Shown piece after piece: positions 23,963 through 31,589 of a DNA stretch of 31,766 bases; positions within the stretch are counted from its first letter, which is position 1, and every line of letters starts with the position of its first letter. This DNA comes from a virus. The stretch lies in the IMG/VR virus record IMGVR_UViG_3300013103_000034, positions 1 through 31,766 of that record, one strand, 5' to 3'. A model generated the notes under the pieces. It saw only the letters and a program-made list of their open reading frames with translations. It was not told where the DNA came from and ran no database searches. A program made the position numbers and the translations under genes.

Positions 23963-24592
23963 TTAAGATGGTAATAGGTCTTTTATATTGTAACCTTCTA
24001 TCAAACTCGTTATTATACTATCTTTTTTTGTTATATTATCTTTTGCTGATATTATTCTCAAGTTTCTTAAATTCCAACCTTTCTCTAAATACTCTTTTTC
24101 GTTTTTATATAAACTTTGTGGAATTATATGATCTATATGAAACTCTTTACCATTATCTAAAAAATATTCCCAAGTAACACCATCAGGTAAATTACTTTTC
24201 AGATGATTTAATAGATCCTCTTTAGAGTATCCTAATAAATCTAGTGTTTTTCTGCCATCTTTATTTATGTATTGTCTCATAGCTGATTTAATTCTATTTT
24301 TCATTTTTCTAAATGGATCGTCTTTAACTTTTTTTTGCCACTTTCTAACGGATTTTATTCGAACCTTTTTGTTTTGTTCGTAATATATTCTGCCATATTC
24401 TTTTTTGTCTTCACAAACTATGTTAGTTCTTTTATTTTTTTTAGTGATATGACTATTTTTTATATCATAGTAATTCTTTTGTTTTATAATAAAACAAGCT
24501 TTACAGTAATTTCTGTATCCATCTTTACTATCTTTCTGCTTATAAAATTCGTTAGTCTCTTTTGTTTTTTTACAGTTATTACATATTTTCAT
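23963..24592 (-). CDS. HNH homing endonuclease 2 (zinc-finger type)
   Basis: A 209-residue protein. C4-C7 and C30-C33 form an N-terminal zinc finger. The HNH core is FHIDHIIP (151-158), then W-N-L-R-N (173-177) and the A-K-D-N segment, and the C-terminus is IKDLLP. It resembles HNH gene 3 in the same window. A DNA-cutting mobile gene. It lies between the DnaE N-terminal gene and the predicted internal head protein, and its stop directly abuts the latter's late promoter. A late-type motif (GTAAAGGTAT) ends 4 nt before its ATG. Confidence 0.87.
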   Translation of the reverse strand: MKICNNCKKTKETNEFYKQKDSKDGYRNYCKACFIIKQKNYYDIKNSHITKKNKRTNIVCEDKKEYGRIYYEQNKKVRIKSVRKWQKKVKDDPFRKMKNRIKSAMRQYINKDGRKTLDLLGYSKEDLLNHLKSNLPDGVTWEYFLDNGKEFHIDHIIPQSLYKNEKEYLEKGWNLRNLRIISAKDNITKKDSIITSLIEGYNIKDLLPS

Positions 24593-24596
24593 AACT

Positions 24597-24606
24597 ATAC
24601 CTTTAC
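24597..24606 (-). promoter_or_regulatory. possible late-type motif GTAAAGGTAT, close to ATG
   Basis: A two-mismatch motif copy 4 nt before the HNH 2 ATG, the same tight spacing as at 6975-6984. Confidence 0.35.
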
Positions 24607-24629
24607 AAGTTATTCTTTACAAAAAAATA

Positions 24630-24658
24630 TTGACAATAAAAGAATAATAAGTTACAAT
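24630..24658 (+). promoter_or_regulatory. early promoter cassette (TTGACA-17-TACAAT)
   Basis: -35 at 24630-24635, -10 TACAAT at 24653-24658, and the ATG of the polymerase N-terminal gene 5 nt later at 24664, predicting a leaderless mRNA. Confidence 0.85.
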
Positions 24659-24663
24659 TAGAC

Positions 24664-25953
24664 ATGAGTTACTCACATTTACATCTTCATACACACATGG
24701 GATCAACCTTAGACGGAATAGGTTCATCTGAACAATATGCTAAATTAGCAAAAGAGCTTGGGCACCCAGCGATAGCTATAACAGATCACGGAAAAATGAA
24801 CGGGCATTACGAACATTATTTAGCGTGTAAGAAATACGGAATAAAACCAATCTTCGGAGTTGAAGCTTATGTTGAGTTTGAACTTGAAAGAACAGAAATA
24901 GTTAAAGAAAAAGAGAAGCGTGTTCGTAATAAGAATATGCATCTCGTTCTTCTTGCAAAAAACGAAATAGGTTATCATAACTTACTTAAACTAAACTACA
25001 TATCAAACTCAGATGAACAACATTATTATTACAAAAACCATATTCTACTTAAAGAACTTTTTAAACACAAGGAAGGAATTATTGTAGGAACTGCGTGTAT
25101 GGGTTCTCCATTTTCAAGATTACATATGGATGGAGAAGTTGAAAAATCAGAAAAACTTTTTAAACTATTCAAAGAACAATTCGGTGATGATTTTTACGCA
25201 GAGATACAACTAAATGAGATAACACATAGTATTGATAACTTCAAAGAAGGACAGAAATCTGTAAATGAATGGATTATTCACTTAGCTAAAAAATATGAAG
25301 TTCCAATAGTTTTAACTGGTGACGTTCATTATGCAACAAAAGGACTTGATAGAATACAAACACTTGCAATTGCAATTAGTCGTGGTGTAACTCTTAAAGA
25401 AATGGATTGGGATTTAGAAGGAAAGAGTTTATTCTATATGGATAAAAAAGACTTTCATCAATTCAATAAAGATTGGGGATATAATTATACAGATGAAGAG
25501 CTAGAAGAGTGGATGGATAATACTCAGTTAATTGTTGATAAATGTAGTTTTGAGTTCAAAGAGAGAAATAGATTGCTCCTTCCAACTTTTTCAGAAGATG
25601 ATGATAGTTTATTAATAACTGAAAGTAAGAAAGGTTTGATTGACAAGATGGGAGTTTCAGAGTGGTCTGAAGTTCCAGTGGAGTATCGTAAGAGATTAGG
25701 AAAAGAAGTTGAAATTATTCTCAGGAAAGGATTTGCTTCTTATATAATGATACTTTGGGATGTATTTAATTTTGCGAGAGATGAAGAAATAATGAGAGGC
25801 CCCGCGAGAGGCTCTGGTGGAGGTAGTCTTTTGTTGTTCGCTCTTGATATTTCAACATTAGATCCAATTAAATATGGACTTATTTTTGAAAGGTTTTTAA
25901 GTGATGAAAGAAGTGTGGATGTAGTTTATGATTATTTTGGAGAGGCAATATGA
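24664..25953 (+). CDS. dnaE: DNA polymerase III alpha, fragment 1: PHP and N-terminal palm
   Basis: A 429-residue protein. The PHP domain starts with HLHLHTH (5-11), TDHG (40-43) and GVEAY (65-69), the metal-binding motifs of this domain in bacterial DnaE. At 378-389 the nucleotide-binding loop of the palm reads RGPARGSGGGSL, followed by LDPIKYGLIFERFL (399-412). The chain ends 17 residues later with no sign of the catalytic DxDxD motif, which in one-piece DnaE follows about six residues after FERFL-x-x-E-R. That motif is in the gene at 28597. The gene is thus a natural-looking fragment whose stop (ATGA) overlaps the next gene's start. No intein motifs at the end. It must associate with the other fragments to be active. 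Confidence 0.88.
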   Translation: MSYSHLHLHTHMGSTLDGIGSSEQYAKLAKELGHPAIAITDHGKMNGHYEHYLACKKYGIKPIFGVEAYVEFELERTEIVKEKEKRVRNKNMHLVLLAKNEIGYHNLLKLNYISNSDEQHYYYKNHILLKELFKHKEGIIVGTACMGSPFSRLHMDGEVEKSEKLFKLFKEQFGDDFYAEIQLNEITHSIDNFKEGQKSVNEWIIHLAKKYEVPIVLTGDVHYATKGLDRIQTLAIAISRGVTLKEMDWDLEGKSLFYMDKKDFHQFNKDWGYNYTDEELEEWMDNTQLIVDKCSFEFKERNRLLLPTFSEDDDSLLITESKKGLIDKMGVSEWSEVPVEYRKRLGKEVEIILRKGFASYIMILWDVFNFARDEEIMRGPARGSGGGSLLLFALDISTLDPIKYGLIFERFLSDERSVDVVYDYFGEAI

Positions 25954-26225
25954 ATTTAATACACAAACAAGAGTTAGAGATTTATGATATAAATATTTTA
26001 CATTTACCTTATAATTCTAAAATATTAAAAGTAGCTGAGCAAGATGAAAAACTTATGGTTTGGTATATTTATGATTATAGTTATATTGAAAAAAAAGAAA
26101 AGCGTATTTTTTATATTTATGGAACTGGAAATCCCATTGATACTTATGATGTAAGAACAAGAGAACATATTGATACTATTCTTATGTCTAACGGATTAGT
26201 TTGGCATATTTTTCTAGCAGTTTAA
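25950..26225 (+). CDS. small conserved-looking phage protein (91 aa)
   Basis: The ATG overlaps the stop of the polymerase fragment (ATGA). The body (HLPYNSKILKVAEQDEKLMVWYIYDY, then IFYIYGTGNPI) matches, from memory, a family of small phage proteins (DUF7352-like) with strands of the form L-P-x-x-x-x-I-L-x-V and G-T-G-x-P-I. Function unknown in that family. It is a free gene inserted between polymerase fragments. Confidence 0.7.
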   Translation: MNLIHKQELEIYDINILHLPYNSKILKVAEQDEKLMVWYIYDYSYIEKKEKRIFYIYGTGNPIDTYDVRTREHIDTILMSNGLVWHIFLAV

Positions 26226-26235
26226 GTAAAGATAA
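26226..26235 (+). promoter_or_regulatory. late-type promoter motif GTAAAGATAA
   Basis: Perfect copy, 16 nt before the ATG at 26252 and directly after the previous stop. It is the only late motif in the polymerase region, and suggests late expression of the zinc-ribbon gene. Confidence 0.5.
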
Positions 26236-26251
26236 TATCAGTGAGGACGAG

Positions 26252-26530
26252 ATGACTAAAGAACTAAAAGTTAGATGCCGAGGTTGTGGTAAACCTTTTG
26301 ATGCAAGATTTGATATAAACGATCCTATGGATTATGCTTTTTGTCCAGTATGTAAGGAAGTTGTTGAAATCAACACTGGTTTGCACGGACAACTTAAGCC
26401 AAAACATGTTTTAGACAAAAGAAAGAAAGACAAAAAAATAAAAAAAGATAAAGAACTCAAAGATAAAAGAGAAAAAGATCTAATTAAATACTTAGAGAAG
26501 CTCGCTAAAGAAAAAGACAAAGATAAATAA
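26252..26530 (+). CDS. small zinc-ribbon protein with a charged helical tail (92 aa)
   Basis: I prefer the ATG at 26252, which has a GAGGA site, over the open start at 26201. C9-x2-C12 and C31-x2-C34 make a zinc ribbon, followed by a Lys/Asp-rich tail of about 40 residues (KDKKIKKDKELKDK...), probably an extended helix. No named family. The late motif in front suggests late expression. A nucleic-acid or RNA-polymerase-binding role is possible for a zinc ribbon, but not shown. Confidence 0.6.
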   Translation: MTKELKVRCRGCGKPFDARFDINDPMDYAFCPVCKEVVEINTGLHGQLKPKHVLDKRKKDKKIKKDKELKDKREKDLIKYLEKLAKEKDKDK

Positions 26531-26532
26531 TC

Positions 26533-26561
26533 TTGACAGAAAAAGAATAATAGTTTATACT
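26533..26561 (+). promoter_or_regulatory. early promoter cassette (TTGACA-17-TATACT)
   Basis: Variant spacer starting GAAAAAGAATAAT. -10 TATACT at 26556-26561, and the helicase ATG is 5 nt later at 26567. Confidence 0.8.
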
Positions 26562-26566
26562 TAGGT

Positions 26567-27886
26567 ATGACAGAAGAAGAAAAAACTGAACTAAGAAAAG
26601 TTGCTGAAAAATATCTCAAAGACTTTAATACCTTAGATTATGAACTCAACGATGAACTTAGAAAAGCTATTCTTATGGCAGAATTATCTGAGAAGAATTT
26701 AATTATCTCTGGAAGTGCCGGAACTGGCAAATCCACTTTTATAGAATTACTTCAATTAAACAGCAACAAGAATTATGTTATACTTGCCCCTACCGGAGTA
26801 GCCGCTGTGAATGTGGGTGGTGTTACTGTCCATTCATTTTTCAAATTTCCTCATGGTATCATAAATAAATACGCAGTCAATAAAAGTATCAAAGACCTCG
26901 TAATGAAACTCGACGCAATTATCATAGATGAAATTTCTATGGTTCGTGCAGATATGATGGACGCAATAGATTACCAGCTAAGAGTATTAACAGGAAATGC
27001 CGAGAAACCGTTTGGTGGAATTAAGATTATCGCAATTGGCGACTTATTCCAATTACCACCAATCGTTCAAAAGGGAAGTCCTGATGAGAAATACATTAGT
27101 GATAGTTTTTATTCTTCCTGGTTTTTCTCTGCACCAGATATCGGTAAATTCACTATTGTCGAATTGAAGAAAATCTATCGACAGAACGATGAAGAGTTTA
27201 GAGGTGTCCTTAATAAGATTAGGATTGGAAAACAATCTTGGAATGATTTAAAGTATATTAATCAACGAGTAGTAAAAGAAGAAGACTTCGGTAAAGATTA
27301 TGTTTATCTATCTACTACTAATAAAGTTGCTGATGAAATCAATCAAAATAAATTGAATGAACTTCCAGGAATTACTGAATATAAATACAGTAAAATATAT
27401 GGAACGTTTCCTCCATCAATGTATCCAACTCTTGATGTATTACAACTGAAGGTTGGTGCTCAAATAATGATGTTGAGAAACACACCTTGGTATTATAATG
27501 GTCAAGTTGGTTCTATAATTGCATTATCAAAAGACAACATCGCCGTTGAACTTGAAGATGGAAGTCAGTATTTTATTAATCCTGAAACTTGGTTTAATTA
27601 TGAATACGAATTGAAAGATGGAAAAATTCGAATGATTGAAAAGGGGTCTTTCGCTCAATATGCAATTAAACTAGCTTGGGCTATTACTATCCATAAAAGT
27701 CAAAGTAAAACATATAATAAAGTCTATATTGATTTAGGTAATGGTGCTTTTAGCGCTGGACAAACTTATGTTGCTCTTTCTCGATGTAAAACCCTTGGTG
27801 GTATTGGGTTGAAATATAAAGTGGATAAAAGGGATATCATTGTTGATAGAACTTTGAAAGAGTATTTTATGCCAAAATTAGCTTGA
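26567..27886 (+). CDS. Pif1/Dda-like superfamily 1 helicase
   Basis: A 439-residue protein. Walker A GSAGTGKS (49-56), motif Ia APTGVAAVNVGG (74-85), Walker B DEIS (121-124) and motif III GDLFQLPP (158-165). The C-terminal signature contains H-K-S-Q-S-K-T-Y and T-Y-V-A-L-S-R-C, typical of Pif1-family helicases. It would be a 5'-to-3' helicase at forks or D-loops, comparable in size and context to T4 Dda. It has its own leaderless early promoter. Its stop is inside the next promoter's TTGACA. It lies between the two polymerase fragments that carry parts of the palm. Confidence 0.88.
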   Translation: MTEEEKTELRKVAEKYLKDFNTLDYELNDELRKAILMAELSEKNLIISGSAGTGKSTFIELLQLNSNKNYVILAPTGVAAVNVGGVTVHSFFKFPHGIINKYAVNKSIKDLVMKLDAIIIDEISMVRADMMDAIDYQLRVLTGNAEKPFGGIKIIAIGDLFQLPPIVQKGSPDEKYISDSFYSSWFFSAPDIGKFTIVELKKIYRQNDEEFRGVLNKIRIGKQSWNDLKYINQRVVKEEDFGKDYVYLSTTNKVADEINQNKLNELPGITEYKYSKIYGTFPPSMYPTLDVLQLKVGAQIMMLRNTPWYYNGQVGSIIALSKDNIAVELEDGSQYFINPETWFNYEYELKDGKIRMIEKGSFAQYAIKLAWAITIHKSQSKTYNKVYIDLGNGAFSAGQTYVALSRCKTLGGIGLKYKVDKRDIIVDRTLKEYFMPKLA

Positions 27887-27911
27887 CAATAAAAGAATAA
27901 TAGAATATAAT
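27883..27911 (+). promoter_or_regulatory. early promoter cassette (TTGACA-17-TATAAT)
   Basis: -35 at 27883-27888 with the helicase stop inside, -10 TATAAT at 27906-27911, and the HNH 3 ATG 9 nt later. Confidence 0.85.
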
Positions 27912-27920
27912 TAGGTAAGA

Positions 27921-28616
27921 ATGAAAAAATGTAGTTTTTGCAAAAAAGAAAAACCTCTCGAAGATTTTGGAAAACTATCATCAAGTAAAGATGGATTAAA
28001 TTCAGCGTGCAAAATTTGTAGAAAAGAAATTAATATTAAAAGTTATGAAAAGGTTGGAAGAAAACAAAATACTGATAAACAAAAAGAAGCAATTAAAAAC
28101 TATAAAGCAAAATGGTTTCAAGATAATAAAAAGAGAATTAGAGAGAATATATTAACTGACGAGCAAAAAGTAAAAGTAAAAAAATATAAAGCTGATTGGT
28201 TTCAAGAAAATAAAAAAAGACTAAATAAGATTAATTTAATGAGAAGAAAAACTGAACCAAAAGTTAAAATAAATCATTTAATGTCTGGTGCTATCTTAAA
28301 GTGTTTAGGTAGAGATAAGAATGGAAATAAATGGACTGAAATAGTTGGATATACAGCAGAGGATTTATTAAATCATTTTGAAGTCGATGTAATACCAAAA
28401 GGGTATCATATAGACCATATCATTCCTATAAACGCTTATGATTATTCATCTATTGATGATGAATTTTTGAAGTGTTGGAACATTAGAAATTTAAGAATAA
28501 TTCCAGCTAAGGAAAATTTATCAAAGGGAGATAAACTTGACAAAAAGATGATAATTGAACATAATATAATAGACTTATTACCGAAGGAGGTAGTCTTTGA
28601 AGGACTGGACTTTTGA
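27921..28616 (+). CDS. HNH homing endonuclease 3 (zinc-finger type), inside the split polymerase
   Basis: A 231-residue protein. C4-C7 and C30-C33 form a zinc finger, followed by a Lys-rich helical linker and the HNH core YHIDHIIP (162-169), W-N-I-R-N (186-190 region) and A-K-E-N. The C-terminal region has IIDLLP. It is close in layout to HNH gene 2. Its end encodes AAGGAGG, the ribosome binding site for polymerase fragment 2, and it overlaps that gene by 20 nt. Homing of this gene is a plausible cause of the break in dnaE. Confidence 0.87.
   Translation: MKKCSFCKKEKPLEDFGKLSSSKDGLNSACKICRKEINIKSYEKVGRKQNTDKQKEAIKNYKAKWFQDNKKRIRENILTDEQKVKVKKYKADWFQENKKRLNKINLMRRKTEPKVKINHLMSGAILKCLGRDKNGNKWTEIVGYTAEDLLNHFEVDVIPKGYHIDHIIPINAYDYSSIDDEFLKCWNIRNLRIIPAKENLSKGDKLDKKMIIEHNIIDLLPKEVVFEGLDF
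28537..28565 (+). promoter_or_regulatory. candidate internal promoter TTGACA-17-CATAAT for polymerase fragment 2
   Basis: A diverged cassette-like sequence inside the HNH 3 gene; -10 CATAAT at 28560-28565, 31 nt before the TTG start at 28597. It may simply be coding sequence. Confidence 0.4.
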
Positions 28617-29672
28617 AGAATTAAAAAATACTTGTGATGAAGAGGTAAAAAAATATCCTCATCTTGAAAAAAAGTATAAAAAAGAACTTTCAATCGCCAA
28701 ACGTTTTTATAAAAATGGAAGAAATCTATATCAGGAACTAATAGACAAGAAAGATAAAATAGATACAAGATATATTATACCATACTTGTTAAAAATAACA
28801 GATACATGGATAGATAAAAATCCTGTTTATATTCAGGTTAGTTCTGGAGCCTCAGGTGGTAAGGCTTATGCCACCCGTTATAGAAATATAGCGTAAAAAA
28901 TGTTCTAAATTGTCGGGGAACTCCAGAGATGGACAATCCGCAGCGAAACCCGAAAGGGGACGTTCAACGACTATAATGGACTACCTAAACGTAAAGTCGT
29001 AGGTAAAGGGATAGTCTGATCTTGCTATATAATCTAAAAATAAAAAGCAAGCTAACATAAATGATAGATATAGATACTGATTGGCAGGGCGATGGACGAG
29101 AAAAAATCTACAATTATCTCAACAAAAAATACGGCAGCGAAAGAGTTCTCCACGTGGGAACGTTTTCTACGCTCGGACCTGCATCAGCGGCTAAGGATAT
29201 TCTCCGTGCAAATAGTATCGACTTTGGCAAATCTAATAAATTTACTAAAGTTCTTGAAAAACAGGAAACGTGGCAAGAAAACTTAGATAGAATAAAAGCA
29301 AACGATAAAGATAATTGGAAGTTTTATCTTGACAATAAAGAAGTTCTCGATGATGTTCCTCACCTTATCGGTAAAATCCGACAAAGTGGAAAACATGCTG
29401 GAGGAATTGTTGTAAGTGAGAAACCTATTTATAATTATATTCCAGTTGATAGAGTAAAAGGGGAAGTTGTAACAGCTTTTCCGGAGAGTGGAAGCAATAC
29501 TGTTCTTGATGAAATAGGTATTATTAAATATGATATATTAGGTATTTCAATTTTAGATGTTATGGCAGAAGCTATTGAAATGGTTGATGAAAAAATGTAT
29601 GAAATAGAAGAAGATGGAATTAGAAAAGTAGTTCCAGCTAGCTATATAGATAAGGAGATAGAGAAACTATAA
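28597..29672 (+). CDS. dnaE: DNA polymerase III alpha, fragment 2: catalytic palm (joined 28597-28860 and 29064-29672)
   Basis: Joined over the intron, this encodes 290 residues. The TTG start has a perfect AAGGAGG site 6 nt upstream. Exon 1 gives 88 residues that end SSGASGG; exon 2 continues IDIDTDW, so D90 and D92 match the E. coli metal-binding Asp401 and Asp403. KHAGG (198-202) and K-Y-D-I-L-G, with D245 matching Asp555, follow. All three catalytic aspartates are therefore here, while the PHP domain is in fragment 1 and the GIFQL motif in fragment 3. It stops after 290 residues, before the fingers. The first 80 residues have no match in E. coli DnaE and may be a lineage-specific insertion. 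Confidence 0.85.
28861..29063 (+). other. group I self-splicing intron, ORF-less (203 nt)
   Basis: The 5' exon ends GGTGGT, which pairs perfectly with GCCACC at 28870-28875, ending in the standard U-G wobble at the splice site (P1). P2 is CGTTATA-GAAA-TATAGCG. The core contains GTTCAACGACTAT (about 28962-28974) and ATAGTC (P7 partners), like T4 td, and a CTTGCT / AGCAAG stem near the 3' end. The intron ends at the G of TAACATAAATG (29063), as expected for the terminal guanosine. Splicing joins GGT to ATA in frame. An in-frame TAA at 28894-28896 would end the unspliced frame. Confidence 0.85.
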
Positions 29673-29890
29673 TGGGAATTAAAAATAAAGAAGTAATGCA
29701 ATTAATTAACAGCAAGACAAAAGAGATGGAAAAACATCTTAATGTAATAGAGGAAGAGCTACAAAAAGATGATGATAGATTTAAGAAAGCTGTCGTAGCT
29801 ATTTCATCAGGAAAAATTATGAAACTACATCAAGATATAGCATATTTTCTTGGCGTGTTCGATGACAATCCAAAGTATGAGGGAAATTAA
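29672..29890 (+). CDS. small helical protein, unknown function (72 aa)
   Basis: ATG overlaps the stop of polymerase fragment 2 (TAATG). The product (MGIKNKEVMQLINSKTKEMEKH...) is helical with possible coiled-coil spacing. Its own stop overlaps the start of the ligase gene. No family recognised. It lies between polymerase fragment 2 and ligase, so a replication role is possible but not shown. Confidence 0.6.
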   Translation: MGIKNKEVMQLINSKTKEMEKHLNVIEEELQKDDDRFKKAVVAISSGKIMKLHQDIAYFLGVFDDNPKYEGN

Positions 29891-31203
29891 TGCTTAAAGA
29901 ATTACAGGAAATGGTTGATGATTTAACATCAACAAATTCAAATAATGAAAAAATTGAAAGATTAGCTAAGTATGAAAATTTAAAGAAAATCATAAAGTAT
30001 GCTCATAATCCAATGATGCAATTTTATGTCACTTCCAAGACTGTAGAGAAATATGCTAAAACTAATAATAAAGTTAGTGATGAATGGACTAGTGTTGATG
30101 AAGAAGGTTTGTTTGATTTATTAGATAAATTAAGCACAAGAGAACTATCAGGGCATAATGCTCTTAATGCAGTTGAAAGCTATATTACTGGCTCAGGTAG
30201 AGAAGAATATAAAGATTTAATTTATTCTGTTATAGATAAAAACCTGAAAATAAGAATGAGTGATACTACTATCAACAAAGTATTTCCAGAATTAATTCCA
30301 GAGTTCAAAGTTCAACTAGCCGACAAAATTGATATAGATAAAATACCAGATTTCGAAAATGAAAAATGGTTTGCGTCAAGAAAGCTTGATGGTGTAAGAT
30401 GTATTACCATAGTGAAACAAGGAAGTGTTAAGTTTTATAGTAGAACCGGAAAGGAATTTACTACACTTGATTTAGTTCAAAAAGCAATTAGAAAAGAGTT
30501 AATAAGTTTATCTGGGTTGGACTTTGTTCTTGATGGTGAAATGTGTATTATTGATGAAAATGGTAATGAAGACTTCACAAGTATAATTAAAGTAATTCGT
30601 AAAAAAGATTATACTATTTTAAACCCAAGGTATAAAATTTTCGACTTCTTATCATTAAATGACTTCTTAAAGAAATCAAGTAATGAAGTTTTTTCATCTA
30701 GGTATAAAGTTTATAGCGAGATAAAATCTCCTTCTGGTATTCTTAGCCCTGTAGAACAAGTTTATATAGACAGTGCTAAAACTTTCAGTGAGTTGTCTGA
30801 GCAAGCAGATGAACTTGGATGGGAAGGACTTATCGTTAGAAAAGATGTTAAGTATGCAGGAAAACGTTCTAAGAATATGTTAAAAGTAAAACAGTTTCAC
30901 GAAGCTGAATATGAAGTTCAGGCAATAACTAGTGGAATGATTAGATTTATTTCAAAAGAAACCGGACTTGAAGAAGAAGAGATAATGCTTAGTAATGTGG
31001 TTATTGAGCATCTTGGAAATAATGTTGGGGTTGGTTCTGGATTTACCTTAGAACAACGTCAAAGTTTCTTTAAAAATCCGGATTTGATTATAGGAAAAAC
31101 CATAACAGTTAAATACTTTGAAGAAAGTCAGGATAAAGATGGTAATGTTTCTTTGAGGTTCCCTGTCGTAAAGCATATTTATGATGGAGCGAGGGAAGTT
31201 TAA
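29890..31203 (+). CDS. 30: ATP-dependent DNA ligase (T4 gp30-like)
   Basis: A 437-residue protein. The nucleophile K165 lies in KLDGVR (165-170, motif I), LDGEM is motif III (214-218), EGLIVRK motif IV (312-318) and LKVKQF motif V (331-336), followed by an OB-fold-like C-terminus ending near residue 437. It would seal nicks between Okazaki fragments and in recombination products. It is slightly shorter than T4 ligase (487). Start by TAATG overlap with the 72-aa gene, and its own stop overlaps the sigma-like gene in the same way, so the four genes from 28597 on are a coupled unit. Confidence 0.93.
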   Translation: MLKELQEMVDDLTSTNSNNEKIERLAKYENLKKIIKYAHNPMMQFYVTSKTVEKYAKTNNKVSDEWTSVDEEGLFDLLDKLSTRELSGHNALNAVESYITGSGREEYKDLIYSVIDKNLKIRMSDTTINKVFPELIPEFKVQLADKIDIDKIPDFENEKWFASRKLDGVRCITIVKQGSVKFYSRTGKEFTTLDLVQKAIRKELISLSGLDFVLDGEMCIIDENGNEDFTSIIKVIRKKDYTILNPRYKIFDFLSLNDFLKKSSNEVFSSRYKVYSEIKSPSGILSPVEQVYIDSAKTFSELSEQADELGWEGLIVRKDVKYAGKRSKNMLKVKQFHEAEYEVQAITSGMIRFISKETGLEEEEIMLSNVVIEHLGNNVGVGSGFTLEQRQSFFKNPDLIIGKTITVKYFEESQDKDGNVSLRFPVVKHIYDGAREV

Positions 31204-31589
31204 TGTTAGACATCAATAAAGATATTCTCAACGAGAAGTACAACGAAGGTGATATGGAATATTTTTTTGATAAGGCTAGTAAAATAGCGGACTTCGTACT
31301 AACAAAAACATACAAAGTATATGATACTGAAAAAAGAGCTGATATGGTTCAGGAGTGTCTTGAAAATCTTTGGAAGAAAGTTCAACAAGGCAAAGTTGAT
31401 GGCTCAAAAAACTTAATGAGTTTTGTTTGGCAAAACTCAACGTTTAGAATAAAAGAAATCCTAAGAAAAGAAAAAAATAGAAATCGCATTGCTCCTTTTA
31501 TTTCATATGATAATGATGAAATGGAATTTATGAAAGGAATTGATAGCAATAAATATGGAGAAGCAGAAATAGCTAAGATATTTATTTGA
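31203..31589 (+). CDS. 55: sigma-factor-like protein, candidate late sigma (gp55-like)
   Basis: A 128-residue protein. The middle (about 45-95) has the layout of sigma70 region 2: D-M-V-Q-E-C-L-E-N-L-W, then F-V-W-Q-N-S-T-F-R-I-K-E-I-L-R-K-E, a helix rich in aromatic and basic residues that in sigma factors contacts the core enzyme and the -10 element. There is no region 4, as in T4 gp55, which directs late transcription to TATAAATA. Here the matching target could be GTAAAGATAA. Start overlaps the ligase stop; its TGA is within the TTGACA of the next promoter. Similarity is weak and read by eye. Confidence 0.6.
   Translation: MLDINKDILNEKYNEGDMEYFFDKASKIADFVLTKTYKVYDTEKRADMVQECLENLWKKVQQGKVDGSKNLMSFVWQNSTFRIKEILRKEKNRNRIAPFISYDNDEMEFMKGIDSNKYGEAEIAKIFI

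Noticed and set aside
23920-24177. Plus-strand open frame opposite HNH gene 2, Leu/Tyr-rich, membrane-like
   Set aside because: The opposite frame encodes a clear HNH protein; hydrophobic reverse-frame products are common opposite Lys-rich genes.
25900-28620. Split intein joining the polymerase fragments
   Set aside because: Fragment 1 has no Cys/Ser-led intein block near its end and fragment 2 has no His-Asn-Cys/Ser junction; the termini are short and unlike intein halves.
25921-29063. A 3.1-kb intron from 25921 with the helicase and HNH genes inside it
   Set aside because: Joining codon GAT at 25918-25920 to 29064 is in frame and aligns without gap to E. coli DnaE, but no P1 pairing partner lies after 25920. 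The site at 28860 has a perfect P1 and P2 and its exon has a strong start. The helicase also has its own promoter.
29329-29334. TTGACAATAAAG inside polymerase exon 2 as a promoter
   Set aside because: It encodes L-D-N-K-E and no -10 box follows at proper spacing.
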